Below, one piece after another: positions 10,126 through 22,432 of a DNA stretch of 64,000 nt. Below the pieces are notes generated by a model. The model did no database searches. It was not told the DNA's origin and saw only the letters and a list, made by a program, of their open reading frames with translations. Origin of the DNA: Sporobolomyces roseus (Eukaryota; Basidiomycota; Microbotryomycetes; Sporidiobolales; Sporidiobolaceae); assembly GCA_016617785.1 (NCBI GenBank), contig JADILM010000004.1, positions 682,001-746,000 on the forward strand, in the 5' to 3' direction. The position numbers and the translations under genes are program-made. Position 1 is the first letter of the stretch. Every line of letters begins with the position of its first letter.

Positions 10126-12689
10126 TCAAGATTCAGTCCACTCTTCGTCTTCTCGTCCATCGCTTTCCTCTTCCACGACTACTCGTCCTCGGACTTTGGG
10201 CAGGACGTAACGAGCAGATCCGAGAACTTCATGTGTGGGGTGATAGTCGAGAACGTGAACGATCTGCTCACAGAGCGGAGGGATCAGCGTGGTACGAAAC
10301 GAGAGAGAACCTTCGAAAGGCTTACAATCGAACGCCAATCGTATCTTTCGCTTTGACCTTGACAGCGAGTACATTCGAAAGCTTGTCCAAGGTCGTCTAG
10401 ATCGCTAGTATGAAGAGGAACCTTGTTGGCGAGAGTAGAATCGAATAGCGTTCCGACGATGAGGTCGAGAATTTGATTGACTAGATGCATCGAAACGCTG
10501 TAATCGTTCTTCGTTTGGCTACATTCGTGTCGGAAAGTTTCATGAATGTGCGAAGTAGTGTCGCAACGAGAACAGGTGTAAGGAAAGAGATAAGCGAAAT
10601 GAACGAGAAAGTCGAGTTGAGTTTCGTAGGTCTCTTTGTTGAGATTGGCAATGTCGAAAGTGAGCTTCTGAGGAGTGAGGTAGTTCTGTACGTTCGGATA
10701 GTCATCGATGACATCGGAGACGATATCGGCAAAGCGTCGAACAACTTCGAGTCGGTACGCATTGAGTTGAGCTTCAATCGCAGGCTGAACGGCGTCCCAG
10801 CAATCGTCGTCGATCTCGTCTTCCTCCTGGTAGAGCTCTTGAAGGCATTCCCATCTCATGAAAGTTTCTTTCGAGGGGAAGATGAGTTCGTCTGATCGTG
10901 AATCTCGAAGATGCTCGTAACGAAGTGAAACCTCGTTCATTCGCTCATACATGCGATCTTCTGCTTCTCGTTCAAGTCGATACTGTCGAATACCGTCGAG
11001 AACCGTAGTGAGCTCTTCTCGACAGGATTTCCAGTCTGTGAGATACGAAAGAGGTCAGTGACAATCGATCAACCCCTTCGAAAGTGAAGAATTTGCCGGC
11101 AGGAGTGAGCTTCTTGTGACTGTCGACAAGCTCGTGTTCGATCCATTCGTCGTCTTCGAAACTGTTGAGATCGCACAGGCGAGTCGGTATCGATTCAGAA
11201 CTGCGAAGAAGCGGGAAAACGTACTCGATAGGATCCCAATCTTCAGCAATAAACTTGGCTTCAATACTGTACAAGGAGAAGATGAGTGAGGGAGCTTGAG
11301 AGGGAAAGAATAAGTCAGACTAGAGCATACGCTGCTTTGCGCTCGCGACACTTTCGAAGTCGCTCTTCCTCCTCTTGCTTCTCGATCTCTGCCAAACGCG
11401 CAGTCCTCCATTCCTGTAGGTTATCTCCGTCCTGTAGCTCTCTTTGATGTCAGCTGAGAGCAATACGAAACTTGGAATCGCAGGCACTCACCTCTTCCTT
11501 TGCCTTGATTTCAGCTTGTACTTCCGAAATTCGTTTCTCTACCTCACTCGACGCTCTTCCTTTACCTTGCAAGAGCGATAGGAAGTTGTTCTTAGAAACG
11601 TTGTTGACGATTTCGTTGACTGAAGAGATATCACTCTTTAGACAAGTACGATTCGAAATCTTGATTTCTTCGAAGGGATTCCCTGCGAAACCGGTATTTC
11701 TCAGCTCAGGGCCTCGTGAAGTGCGGAAGCGGTACTCACACTTGAAGGAGACGTAACATCGCTTGACAGTGCTGAGTTGAACTTGACCAGTATCCTGAGC
11801 GACGTTATCGAGAAAAGCGAAACTGACACGAAAACGAAACGTCAGTCGTAAGCTGAAACTTCCTGTCATTTGCTCGACTTACGTAGCTCGAGCACATGTT
11901 CCACAGAGACGAAGACGATGGTAGAAGTCGTAGCGAGGAAGAGAAGGTTTTTCTTTGTCACAACTCGGATCCTGCGAAATCAATCGAACAACTCAGCTTC
12001 ACACCCTTACGACACGATCAAATTGAGACTTACCATGCAATGCTTCTCGTACATAAGAGAGGCGTATTCGGGTTCAGGCGTTGGCCAAGTGAGATCAGGA
12101 AGATCGACAGATTTCCTCGCGAGACGCCAAAGTGAAGCGCTTGACGAGGAGAAGAAGAGTTGTCGGAACGGTTTGCTAGCTCTTCCCCAGTTTAACAGAT
12201 CCAAAGGAGAGAGATAGGAGCAGATCTGAGTGGGAGAGGAGAAGTCATTAGTGTCGGTGCGAAGAGAGAGTCTTTCGAAACTCACTTCGCCAACGAGATC
12301 AAGAGGAAGAGCTTGAAAGTACTTGAGTTTTCCTCTATCCTTCATGACGGGGTCTTTCGCTTTCTTCTTCTTCTTGCGTCTCTTTGAAGCTGTCAGATGG
12401 AAGGATACCTCGATTCAGCAGTCGAATTGCGAAATCGAGTACATTTCGCAAACTCACGTTCTTGCCAATCCTCATCTCGTTCTTCAGCTCTCGCCTCATC
12501 CAGCTTCACTTCGTCTGTATACTCCTCTGCCTCGTCTTCTTCGAGAAATTCTTCATCTTCCACGTCTTGAACGCTCAGTCCTCGAGTTGCACCTGAGAAA
12601 AGTACGACTCTGAATCAGCTTTCATCCTTCTGAGAGTTGTATGAGAGGTATACATCACCTCGAGTAGTCCTTACAGGGCGTTGAGACAT
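10126..12689 (-). CDS. F-box protein with Cys-pair motif
   Basis: Probable substrate-recognition subunit of an SCF ubiquitin ligase. The first exons (from the ATG at 12689) encode an acidic, then Lys-rich (KRRKKKKKAK) N-terminus. The F-box follows: YFQALPLDLVGE|ICSYLSPLDLLNW and SKPFRQLFFSSS. Next comes a pair of Cys motifs (YEKHC..DPSC, then LCGTC), which could bind zinc. A coiled, charged segment follows (SEVEKRISEVQAEIKAKEE), then a second Cys region near the C-terminus (YTCSRCDTT, ECTRCQG). The last intron joins 'DWRSI' to 'VHVLDYHP', and the protein ends EEWTES. There are at least eight introns. Its architecture and one intron position match the F-box gene at 60637-63253, so the two look like paralogs. 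Confidence 0.78.
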
Positions 12690-13088
12690 CTCCGAGAGTT
12701 GTGTGAGCTGGTTGAAGTGAGTTGAGAGAAATTGATGGTTGAAGAGATGGAATTGCGGGAGACTGGCCAGAGAGCGTGTCGATAGGCTAGCTGAACGCTT
12801 TCACTAGGCTGTTCGTCGAGGGAGAGGTGTTTGAGGCGAGTTATAAATTTGGGAGAAGAGGAAGGAGGAAAAAGGTTTCGAGGAAATCTCGTTTCGCAAC
12901 TCGATTCGCAAATTCTCAGTTTCGCAAAGAGGCAATCGGTTAGGTAAGCTATCGGCGGCGAGGGAAGAGATCGAGAGAGGCACGGGGACAAGGTTTTCTC
13001 CGTGGCGAAAAGTCTAGAAAGAGGGAGCACTACGTGAAGAATCAAAGGACTGTCTGAGAACAAGAGATATAAGAGTACTATCGTGTCG
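12690..13088. other. Upstream region of the F-box gene
   Basis: About 400 nt between the start of the leftward F-box gene and the 3' end of the next leftward gene. A minus-strand reading frame runs through 12671-13210 but overlaps the end of the neighbour and has no family features. I see nothing else. Confidence 0.35.
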
Positions 13089-14702
13089 TCAAGCTCCATG
13101 AACGAAGTAATCGACTGAGTCCTCGAAGTGCTCGAAGCACGACGGAGGCTGTTTCTCCCAAACTCGTACTTCTTTCGAGCCCTGCGATTCGAGATGCGAG
13201 CACGGATCAATCTCTTCTAGATTCACGGCAGATCGATCACAGAAAGGGGAGCTCACCCAAGTCCTCATTCGACGAAATGCGCGGGCGTATTCCGCGTAGA
13301 GATCTCGCAGAGAATGCGGACCGTCCTGACGGCGTACTATTCCAACTTCCCATCTCGCCGCTTCCAGCGCTACATTCTCTGTCAAGTACTCCTCGACTAG
13401 GTCTTGAGGGTTTTCGCAGATACGCTGCTTGTGGAGTCGAACTGGACAAACAGCGTCGCTAGTATCTGTGTTCGAAAGACCCGTTTTATCGAGAATATCG
13501 ACGAAGATCCGCAAGAGTCGAGCCTGTGCGCATCGACGGGTGAGTGCTCGAAGTTTCTCATATCTAGTGATGTGTCCGCGAAGTCGATCAGAGTACATCT
13601 TGATGAGTCTGAGGCAGTTGGCGAGGAATAACGAGGGATGAGGGATTTGAATGCAGACTGCAGCGGAGGGACCGAATCGGGACTTGTTCTTAATCGAGAT
13701 ATAGTGAGGATCGTTGAAGGGTTCCCCGGGCGTCAAGAACGAGATTTGTCGGGGGAGAGATGGGAACGATTTGCCGATGCACCCAATCGCAGAGACGATG
13801 CACGAAGCCGCTTCGCCCTTTGTTCCAACTGACCGATAGCTCTGATGAAAGTCGGGATCGACGTAGAGACCAGCTTCGAGGATCTGTTAGACAAAAACTG
13901 AGTCGTGTCAAAAGCTGTTTCGTTTCGTAGCCGCGGCGAGTTCGCAGAGAGGCGCACCTGATCGTTGCTGTCTACTGATAAACCGAGTTCCTTCTGCATC
14001 TCGTCGTACCAATCTCTTGTCGCGAGAAGGGAAGACCATAACCTCGAATACTGGCGAAGCGCAACTCCACCTGCGAAAGAACGAGATCAGAATCGCTTCG
14101 AGCCCGGACAAAACAAACAGAAAGCGCGTACCAAAGAAGAGCACTTTCGCCTTCATCCCTACCCTTTCTTCATTGCGTCTATTGTAGTTCTCGAGGATTT
14201 CGGTGATCTCAAGGGCCGTCTCCGTTTGGTCCCCATGCCCACTCCAGCTGCCTTGGTGATCCATGCGTAATCGTGCAAGGTGAAGGGTGAGGTCAAGATA
14301 GGGGAGAGAGAGAGAGAAAGGGAGAGGAGAGAGGGAAAGAGAGGTGAAACGGCAAGAGATCTATCAGAAGTGAGGGATCTGAGCGAGAAGACCATCTCCG
14401 AAGCGCAGCAGGTTACCCCATATCCTGATGGTTCACCAACCCAGCCTGTGAAAAGATCGCGGCCGTTCCCAAGAGATAATCGATTGACGAAACTGCAATT
14501 GAAGAGGGGAGAAGAGGTCGAATATAAGAGCGAGATGGACTTGTTGGCCGGTGATCGCGGCTACGATACGTAGGTGAGTACCGCCAGATTCATCGTGAGC
14601 GCTTCCTGCAGTAGTCCAGATCGACTGTGGGTGAGGGAAAGTCGAGAGAGATGAGGGATTTCGAGTAAGCGAGATCGAGGTTCGTAGCTGCGCAGCGTCC
14701 AT
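13089..14702 (-). CDS. Hypothetical protein beside F-box genes
   Basis: Product not recognised. The large 3' exon (from about 13886 down to 13089) is one open frame containing YISIKNKSRFG, HPSLFLANCLRLIKMYSDR and many helical Arg/Glu segments, ending DYFVHGA. Upstream exons join in phase through GTGCGC...AACAG and GTACGC...TCGCAG introns and add FGGVALRQYSRLWSSLL. The best 5' model starts at 14702 (MDAAQLRTSIS...) and uses an intron of about 165 nt, rich in CT on the coding strand. The first two exons are uncertain, and a start near 14264 is the alternative. The helical body is a little like the middle region of fungal Zn2Cys6 regulators, but I found no Cys6 cluster. No catalytic motif is visible. 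Confidence 0.5.
14285..14345. repeat. GA-rich low-complexity tract
   Basis: Tandem GAGA/GGGA purine tract on the plus strand. In the preferred model it lies inside an intron of the leftward hypothetical gene, where it gives a pyrimidine-rich stretch. Confidence 0.5.
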
Positions 14703-14915
14703 ACTGAGTCGATAAGTAGTCTTATGAGCTTGTCTGGAGTAGCTAGTACGAGTCTTAGTTTAGCTGGGAGGAGGAGGAGGGCATTTTTCATCAACAACAC
14801 TGGATCAATACTGAACCCGAAGATTATGAAGTGTAGGAGAAGTTCAAAGTCGCTCCCTCTTCCCTCCTTCCCATTCACTTGGTTCACTAAGACTACCCTC
14901 AGGCACTCTTCAGAG

Positions 14916-16026
14916 ATGTCCATCAATGAGCTACCACCTGAACTACTCAATTCTATCTTCGAATACCTCCCTCCACCGCTCAATCGATTCTCCCATTCCA
15001 ACCTCCCTCTCTACTCTAAAGCCTATCTTCCACTCACTCTAGTCTGCAAGCTATGGAACCAAGTCGCTACTCCTCTTATGTACACGGCCGCTCGCCCATC
15101 CAAGGTCGAACAGTATTCTGCGTTTCAACGAACACTCGTCAAAACGAATTTGGGTCAACATCTCAAATGCCTGCGAGTGAGCACTACGGAATGGACCAAG
15201 GAGACAAAGTCGTCACTCAGGCACAAGTCGATGGAACTACTGGCGAGTCTATTTTTCGGGAGGTATACACCGAATCTGGAGGAACTTTATATCGCTGGAA
15301 ATCAAACTATCAACATGTCTCGTCTCTCAGCGCTCAAGAGTGAGTCTCACCTTCCTCTCACACTTTCAAAGACTGTACTGAGCCCCTCGTGCTGCTATAG
15401 AGCTCAAGAAACTAGTGATCTGGGGAGCGCGCCTCAAACTCTCCTCCTCTCCTGCCTCACCTATCTTTCCTTCTCTCCTCGAGCTCTCCCTCTGCGGTGT
15501 CAAAGAGCTCGTCTCCGTCTCCTCACTCTTCAATCCCACAACATTCCCCTCACTCAATCAAATCGCTCTCTGTTACTCCCAAGTCCCCAACGGTGACTTC
15601 CTCTCCCTTCTCCCATCCTCGACTCTTCTAGTCACTTCTTCCAACATCCGTCGATCTATAAGTCAAGAAGCGAATGAGGTCACGTTGTACACGCATCGAT
15701 TCTATTCGATCCTCGAAGGTTACACCGATTTTGGTCAACAAGCTCCTTGTCCCCAATACTTGCAAGTGACGGTTATCGAGCGTCTCACTCATCCAACGTT
15801 CCTGAGATTGATGGAGCTGATCGGGTCTGAGGGAGTGAGACGGTTGGAGTTGGTGATGATGCCTGATGGATGCTGGAGGGATGAGGGGGAGAAGATCAAG
15901 GTCGAGGAATGGGGGAAAGAGAAAGGGGTCAAGGTGATTTGGGAGAAGGAAGGGGATTACATGCATGAGAGTTTGATACCCGCTAGCTTTGTACGTGTCT
16001 GCGATGAGAAGAAGAGGAATGAATAG
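14916..16026 (+). CDS. F-box protein with leucine-rich C-terminal region
   Basis: Probable SCF adaptor. The ATG at 14916 puts a textbook F-box at the N-terminus: MSINELPPELLNSIFEYL, then LPLTLVCKLWNQVATPLMY. An upstream in-frame start at 14724 would add about 64 low-complexity residues and is less likely. One intron (15340-15400, GTGAGT...CTATAG) joins 'SRLSALK' to 'LKKLVIWGARL'. The rest has irregular leucine-rich repeats (LLELSLCGVKELVSVSSLF, RRLELVMM) and ends DEKKRNE. It is tail-to-tail with another F-box/LRR gene, with only about 110 nt between the stops. Confidence 0.8.
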
Positions 16027-16138
16027 TTTTCGCTTCCTCTCAAGACGCTGCTTGCGACCGTTCAAGCCGAGCCAGAAGTTTAGATAGCGTTGCAAAGACG
16101 GTGCGTACAGAAAGCAAGCGATTTTGACATGGATAGCA

Positions 16139-17727
16139 TCAAACGATAGGAGGAAGCGACATCGAACAATCATGGCCATCTCCTCGATCACAGAACCTCG
16201 CTGCGCATTTCCAGTTCCCTTCCGCTTCGATGCCCTTCGACCCCATCTTCCTCAAACACTTGTTCGCGTGAGTAAGCGAGAATTTTTCCGTCCATCTTGG
16301 GCGACGAATGCCGTTCTTCTCGTCGGGACAGTGACAGATGTTGACGTGAATTCGATTCAGAAGGGGAAGGAGTCGAGGTCCAGATACGAGGGAAAGGATT
16401 TCGACTCCATCGAGGGGGACATGGTGGTCGAGTGCGAGGAATGTGAGTTTCTGAAGTCTCGAGAATGTTCGGTAAACTTCTGAAGATACGACGGGTCCGA
16501 TGAGTATGAGGCTCGAGAGGTTCGTGAGGCGGTACAGAGCCTCGTCGATGGGAGGAAGCGGATTCTCGATGCTAAGGGAAGCTTTTGCGAGTTGCGCACT
16601 GCAGTGACCCGATCCATACTGGAGGAAGAGCGACTGGAGGGTTCTCGGGAGGAGGAGGAGGTTGTCGACGAGGGTTGAGTAGTAGCAGGTCGACTCGAGG
16701 TGGATCGAGCGCAGAGAAGCATTGAACGATCGGAACAAGGTACCTAGATCACCAATCCGCTGCATCTTGACTAGATCGAGCTCCTCTAGACCCCAGCTAC
16801 CGGGAGGAAGAGAGGCGGTAGACGCAGGCTGATGTGCTTCGACGAAGGGTTGATTGCTGGTATTTCGTTTGAATGTAACGGTTCCGAGTCGAGCGAGGCG
16901 AGACAAGCGACTGCAGAGGAGGCGATCTTCGATGCTATAGTCTTCGTTTCCGCCTGCTCGAGGGTAGAGGTGGACGATCTTGAGTCGTGGGAGTAGTCTA
17001 CGTAGACGTTGATCATCGCAGCGGAAGAGGGAGGAAATCAGGGCTTGGCCACAGAGGTGGAGATTCGTAAGATTTGGGAGACGAGTGAACATGTCGCGGA
17101 AGAGGTTGCCACAGAAGAGGAAGAGCGAAGGATCGAATTGCCCTGTTGTGAGCAGACAAATCAGGAGAAGCTCGGGAATGGCTTGCGAAAGCGTACCGTT
17201 CGAAGCGGGAAGCCACTTCTTCATGTTGCTCGATTTCTTCTTCTGCTCCTGCTTCTTGGTTTCTGCCACCTTCCTACTCGCAACGGCTGAAGTCTTTGGA
17301 TCGAGCTCCATCTCCAAATCTTCCGGAACTCTCCAATGAAGACAGTGCTTGTTTGCGCTGAAGACGAGTAGTCTGACCCATTCACCGAGTCGAGGACGAT
17401 GTCGTATTTGGGCGTAGAACTTGACGCACTGAGTCGGCGAGAAGATGTCGACTTTGGCGTAAAACGCTTCGAGAGCAACTTGGAGAAGTGGACGAGAGAG
17501 ACGTAGTAGTGCATGACAGCGAGTGTCTAGGTTGCAGTCGTTGAAGATCTTGAGGATAATATCGTGAGGGAGGAGTTCGAAGCGAGACTGCAGAAGGGAA
17601 AAGAATCAGTCAAGAATGAGCGAAACTCGAACAGCACGCGTGAGAGCGACTCTGCACAACTCACGTATGCGGTGCTCGTACGGCGATTCGGCTGATCTTT
17701 CTTCTTGTTTCTGAGTGGTCGAGGCAT
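16139..17727 (-). CDS. F-box/leucine-rich repeat protein
   Basis: Probable SCF substrate receptor. The start at 17727 gives a basic N-terminus (MPRPLRNKKKDQPNRR). One intron (GTGAGTTG...CTGCAG) leads into the F-box: FELLPHDIILKIFNDCNL, LRLSRPLLQVAL. A Lys/Gln-rich linker (KVAETKKQEQKKKS) follows, then about 300 residues of leucine-rich repeats (RLPNLTNLHLCGQAL, LRRLLPRLKIVHLYPR, GLEELDLVKMQRIGDL, LTNLSSLILIGPV, LQKLTFLALDHHVPL). The last exon is one long open frame ending at 16139. Its neighbours are one F-box gene tail-to-tail and the Mgs1 gene head-to-head, 234 nt away. Confidence 0.8.
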
Positions 17728-17961
17728 GGCCAGGGGAGAGGAGTCGAAGTGAGAGAAGGAAGGGAACGGCGAGCTGTGGGAACGGCGAGAACAGTTGCGT
17801 GAGAGTTGCTGGAGCTTTGTGACTTGGTCTGACACAACCTGAGTGCTGTGGCGCTCTTAGCTGGAAGGTCGAGTGAGTGGTAGAGGAAGAGAAGCGAAAT
17901 TAGTTTCCTCCCTTGTTTTTCTCCTCCACATCCTCTCTAGTCTTCTGGAACTCTGCTCAAT

Positions 17962-20505
17962 ATGTCGACGATGGGTAAGCTTACAGTTCTAAGCCATTAG
18001 TACGCGAGCTGACGCGGTTCTCGTCTCAGTCGAATGGTTCGTCCCTCCTCATCTCTCAACGCTTACCGTCCCCGTCAACTGATGCAGAGAAAGGTACTGA
18101 CACGAATGTTACTCTCATAGTCCACTCTGCGATCGACTCGTACCCGAAAACTTCATCAATTCGCATATCGACTCGAGCTGTTCAGCTTTCCTCTCTTCTT
18201 CTGCCTCAGCTTCGACTGCTCAACCAGCTTCAACTTCAGCGTCAAATGACAACGTAAAAGCGACAAACGATCACGATTCCAGGAAGAAACGAAAAGCTGG
18301 AACTGAAAACGAAACCGCTCCATTTTCCTCTTCCCCTTCGTTATCTCGCCCGCCTTCGACTGCCTCGACGAACCCTTCCTCATCGAAACGACCCCGAATG
18401 CCTCCTCCCTCGAAACCTACGGCGAAACAGAACACGACGGCATCGCACCTGAACTCAGCGAGACCTCTGCCTGATCTCGTGCGTCCTCAAAGTCTCGAAG
18501 ATCTCATCGGTCAAGAACACCTACTTGGCGAAGGAATGTTACTTCGAGGACTGATAGAGAGGGACAGAGTCGGAAGCTGCTTGTTTTGGGGTCCACCAGT
18601 GAGTCCATCTTCCGCAACGAAACAAGCCAATGTTCTCATCTCGGTTTGACTCGATTTTACAGGGCACAGGAAAGACTACTATCGCTCGAGTGATCGCCAA
18701 GACCACATCGAGTATCTTCAAAGAGGTGAGGGATGCTCTCCTATCGAACAATTAGCCGCTCATTCGATGACCTTTCGTCCTCCACAGCTTTCCGCCACGA
18801 GTGCTTCAACAGCAGATCTGCGGAAGGTTTTCGAAGAAGCTACGAATGTCCTCAAGCTGACCGGAAAGAAGACAGTTCTTTTCATCGACGAAATACAGGT
18901 GTGCTTCCGATCCTTCCTGTCTCTCTTGCTCGCCTCTGACCCCAGTACATCACACAGCGCTTTAACAAAGGCTTGCAAGACCTCTTCCTCCCCGTCGTCG
19001 AATCCGGTCTCATCTCACTCATCGCATCGACAACTGAGAATCCTTCGTTTCGAGTCAACACAGCTCTCCTCAGCCGATGTCGAGTTTTCGTATTGGAGAA
19101 GCTAGGAGAAGATGCAGTATATCGAATACTATTGAGGGCATTGAAGGTACTGAGAGAGTCAAAAGGAGGGGAAGTAGCGTCGGAAGGGAAGGGGAAAGGG
19201 AAAGAGGTGAATCAAGATTCTCAAGAAACGGTCGAGATAGATGTCAAGCCAAAGACCGAGCCGTCACTCTCGCATTCGAATTCGACAGCAGAAGCAATCG
19301 ACTCATCTCAAGACAACAACGCACGATTTGATCCGACAGCTTCGAACCCTCACATCGACGAATCCATTCTCGCGACTTACCCATCCCTCGACTCTTCCCT
19401 CCTTCGATTCCTCGCGTCCGCCGCAGATGGAGATGCTCGAGTAGCTCTCTCATCCCTCGAGCTCGCACTATCAGCGACGAAGGACGGCAACGCGAAAGTT
19501 GATCGAGAGGAGCTCAAGAAAGGATTACGAAAAGCTCACTTACAGTACGATCGGAGTGGAGGTACGTTCTCACCCTCCCTGGTTCCCATTCTCCTGGTGT
19601 TTAGCTGTCGCTGATCAAACTTGGGTCAATAGATCATCACTACGATACGATTTCTGCACTTCACAAATCTGTACGCGGTGGAGACGCAAACGCTGCGTTG
19701 TACTGGCTTGCAAGGATGCTCGAAGGAGGTGACGACCCTCTCTACGTCTCGAGGAGATTGATCAGGATGGCGTCTGAAGATATTGGTTTAGCGAATCCTG
19801 CGTTATTGGGTCAAGCTGTTGCAGCTTATCAAGCAACTCAATTGATCGGAATGCCTGAATGCGATGTAAGCTCTCGTGATCTTCAGCGGAAGGTTTCAGC
19901 AGTGCTGAAGAAGTCGTTGAGAGCGTTACAGTGCATTCTCGCGCAAGTCGTCGTCGCGCTAGCTGAATCACCCAAATCAATTCGAACCTATTCTGGCTAC
20001 AAAGCTGCGAAATCGCTCGTCAAAGACACCGCAAACTATCCTGTACGTTCGCTTCCCTCTTCTCCGATCGACTCGTACTCCCACTGACTTAGCCTTGAGT
20101 GAACAGGTTCCACTGCATATTCGAAATGCTCCGACTGGATTGATGAAGAAACTTGGATATGGTCGAGATTATCGGTACGTCACCTGTATCTCCTCTTCTC
20201 GCTACTATCAGCTCACACGCTGACACTCGCACTGCCCTCCCACTCAAAGGTATGATCCCGGGTTCGCTCATCCCGTTTATCAACCTTTCCTCCCACCCGA
20301 ACTCGTCTCGAATCCAGCCTCGCGATTTCTCAAAGACGACGACGACATTGAGGGGAAGACGATTGATAAGGATGCTTTGCGAGAATGGGAGAGTAAGAAT
20401 CTCGGAGGAAAGAGGTGGGATGGCAGGGAAGAACTGGAGAGGAAGCGGAGAGAACAGCAAGGTGGTGGAACTGAAACTTGGGATCGAGTTTCCGCTGCAC
20501 TTTGA
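17962..20505 (+). CDS. MGS1: Mgs1/WRNIP1 AAA+ ATPase
   Basis: Homolog of yeast Mgs1 / human WRNIP1, a clamp-loader-like AAA+ ATPase that acts at stalled replication forks and binds ubiquitinated PCNA. Three tiny 5' exons join in phase to give a UBZ4-type zinc finger at residues 7-26: [20 protein letters not shown] then Cys. A Ser/Pro-rich linker with KKRK and KRPR basic clusters follows. The AAA core starts at [16 protein letters not shown]. Walker A is FWGPP|GTGKTT, split by an intron, and Walker B is VLFIDEI; sensor 1 lies in '[11 protein letters not shown]'. The C-terminal part has [22 protein letters not shown] and [19 protein letters not shown], both diagnostic of the family. About 800 nt is intron over at least eight introns. 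It ends at 20505. Confidence 0.93.
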
Positions 20506-20732
20506 TTGGTAGGAAGCGGAAGGCAAGGAAAAGGTGAAACTGCAGAAGTTGCATTGTTCGTTTCAAGACGAAATCTTTGGGAACTAAACAAGACTACTTT
20601 AAGAAAGAGAGCAAAGAAGGAGAATGAACAGCTTATATGATCGAGAGAGGACAGGAGAGAATTATTGAACTTTTGATCGAGACTCGAGAAGACGAAGAAG
20701 AGGCAACGAGACTTTACAGTTTCGCGAATCCT

Positions 20733-22145
20733 CACTGAGCCTTGACGGCTTTGAGGGACTCTTTGAGCGCTGAGAGAATCTTCTCTGCGTCTGCAGGTCG
20801 CTCAACAACGGAGACTCCCATGTGACCTGTTTCGCATCGAGCGAGAGATCAGACTCAATTCAATCAACGAAGGAACAGGAGAAAACTTACCGAAACGAAT
20901 GTACTTCGTCTTGATCTCCTTGTGAAGTCCACCGGCGATAACGATACCTCGTTCAGCGAGTGCTCCGACAAGTTTAGGAGGTTCGATTCCTTCGGGAACG
21001 TAAACTGCCGTCATTCCATTCGCGCATGCGTCTTCTGATAGAGCGACCGTCTTGAATCCGAGTTGAGTCACTTCGGATCGGAACTTCTTGGCGGCTTCAC
21101 GGTGGAGCTTGAATCGGTCTTGGAGAGAAACGGGTCCTGAAACAATCGTCTTGAGAGACGCTTCGAGAGCGTAGATCAAGTTCTGAGAGAGAGTCAAGAT
21201 GTATTGTAAGCGATGAGCTCGAGTAGGAAGGGATACAGGAAGACGTACGACAGGAGGGGTAGCGAAATAAGCAGGAGTTCCCTTCTCGTAAGATTCCATG
21301 ACTGGTGCCCATCTCTTGAGATTCGCGTAGTAGTTGGGAATCGGAGTCTTTCTAGAGTTGACGACTTCGAGGGATCGTTGAGAGAATGCAGTGATCGATA
21401 CACCGGGAGGAACTGAGATTCCTTTTTGTGAAGCTCCGACGACTACGTCGATATACCAATCATCCATTCGAATCTCTTCACTCGCAACAGCGCATACTCC
21501 ATCCAGGACGACGAGAGTATCGGGTGAGACCCGCTTGACGAGTTCTCCGATTGCTTTTGCGTCGGAAATTACACCAGTCGCTGCGAAGTTCGGAACGGGG
21601 AATCAGTTCAGTTCGCTTCTTGCGAGCGAGAGATCGGCTACTCACAGGTATCGACGTGAGTGAAAGTGAGGACCTTGTATTTCTCCTTCTTGAGTGCTTC
21701 TTCGACCTCTTTCAGATCCGCTCTTCCTCCGACGGGTGCCTTGACTTGATCAACTTTTCCACCATAAGTTTCGATACAGTCGGCGAATGAATCGGCAAAG
21801 TACCTATTCCATCTCTGCTCGTCAATACGGCTTCCAATTCGAGAACGAGAGAAGGATTTCGACTTACCCGGAGTTGAGAACCAACGATTTTTCACCCTGT
21901 TCTAACAGGTTTGCTGCAACAATATCCCAACCGAGAGTACCACTTCCAGCAATGATGAACGGTTGACCCTTTTCAGTGTAAAGGAGAGTTCGTAACATTC
22001 TCAAACAATCTCCGAACACTGGCGCGAAGGCAGGAGCGACGTGTGACATGGAAGGGTGGGCGTTTGCTAGGAGTACTTCATCGGAGCACTCTACTGGTCC
22101 GGGTACTGATAGGAGCTTGTGTTCGGCTTGTTTGAAGGAGGACAT
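20733..22145 (-). CDS. AGX1: Alanine-glyoxylate aminotransferase (class V)
   Basis: PLP-dependent class V aminotransferase that transfers the amino group of alanine (or serine) to glyoxylate, producing glycine. It starts at 22145 (MSSFKQAEHKLLSVPGPVE). It shows HPSMSHVAPAF and the cofactor region AGSGTLGWDIVAANLL. The PLP lysine lies in VVGASQKGISVPPG, and FTHVDT|TGVISD contributes to the active site. The final exon is HMGVSVVERPADAEKIL...KAVKAQ. At least five introns keep frame. The length, near 390 residues, is normal for the family. The C-terminus is not a clear PTS1, so cytosol or mitochondrion is as likely as peroxisome. Confidence 0.92.
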
Positions 22146-22432
22146 GATTTCTGGTGGAGGTGAATTGGGAGTGGGGAAGCGAGAGGAAGAGGGGAGAGAG
22201 GAAAGAGTGAGGAGTAGGTCAGCGTGAGCTCCTTAATGTTATTGACCGGTGTGAAGCTTACTCGATAGGTATGGGTGAATGAAGAGAGCCAATCTCGACG
22301 TCGCAACTTCGGACAAAACGGGGAGGAAAAAGCCGCTCTTTCTCCTCGCACTTTGGGAACTAGAGAGCTGACTTGAGCTCCTGAGTATACTGTATTCTAG
22401 CTCTCCTGCTGTTCCGGTAATTTCACCTGAGA

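Noticed and set aside
10485..10895. 136-residue plus-strand frame
   Set aside because: Antisense to the F-box gene last large exon, whose amino-acid pattern is clearly real.
14561..15001. Minus-strand 146-residue frame across the F-box start
   Set aside because: Mostly antisense of the F-box N-terminus; only its end overlaps the uncertain first exon of the hypothetical gene.
20980..20992. GGTTCGATTCC B-box-like word on the plus strand
   Set aside because: It lies inside the AGX1 coding exon (opposite strand, GIEPPKL) and has no cloverleaf.
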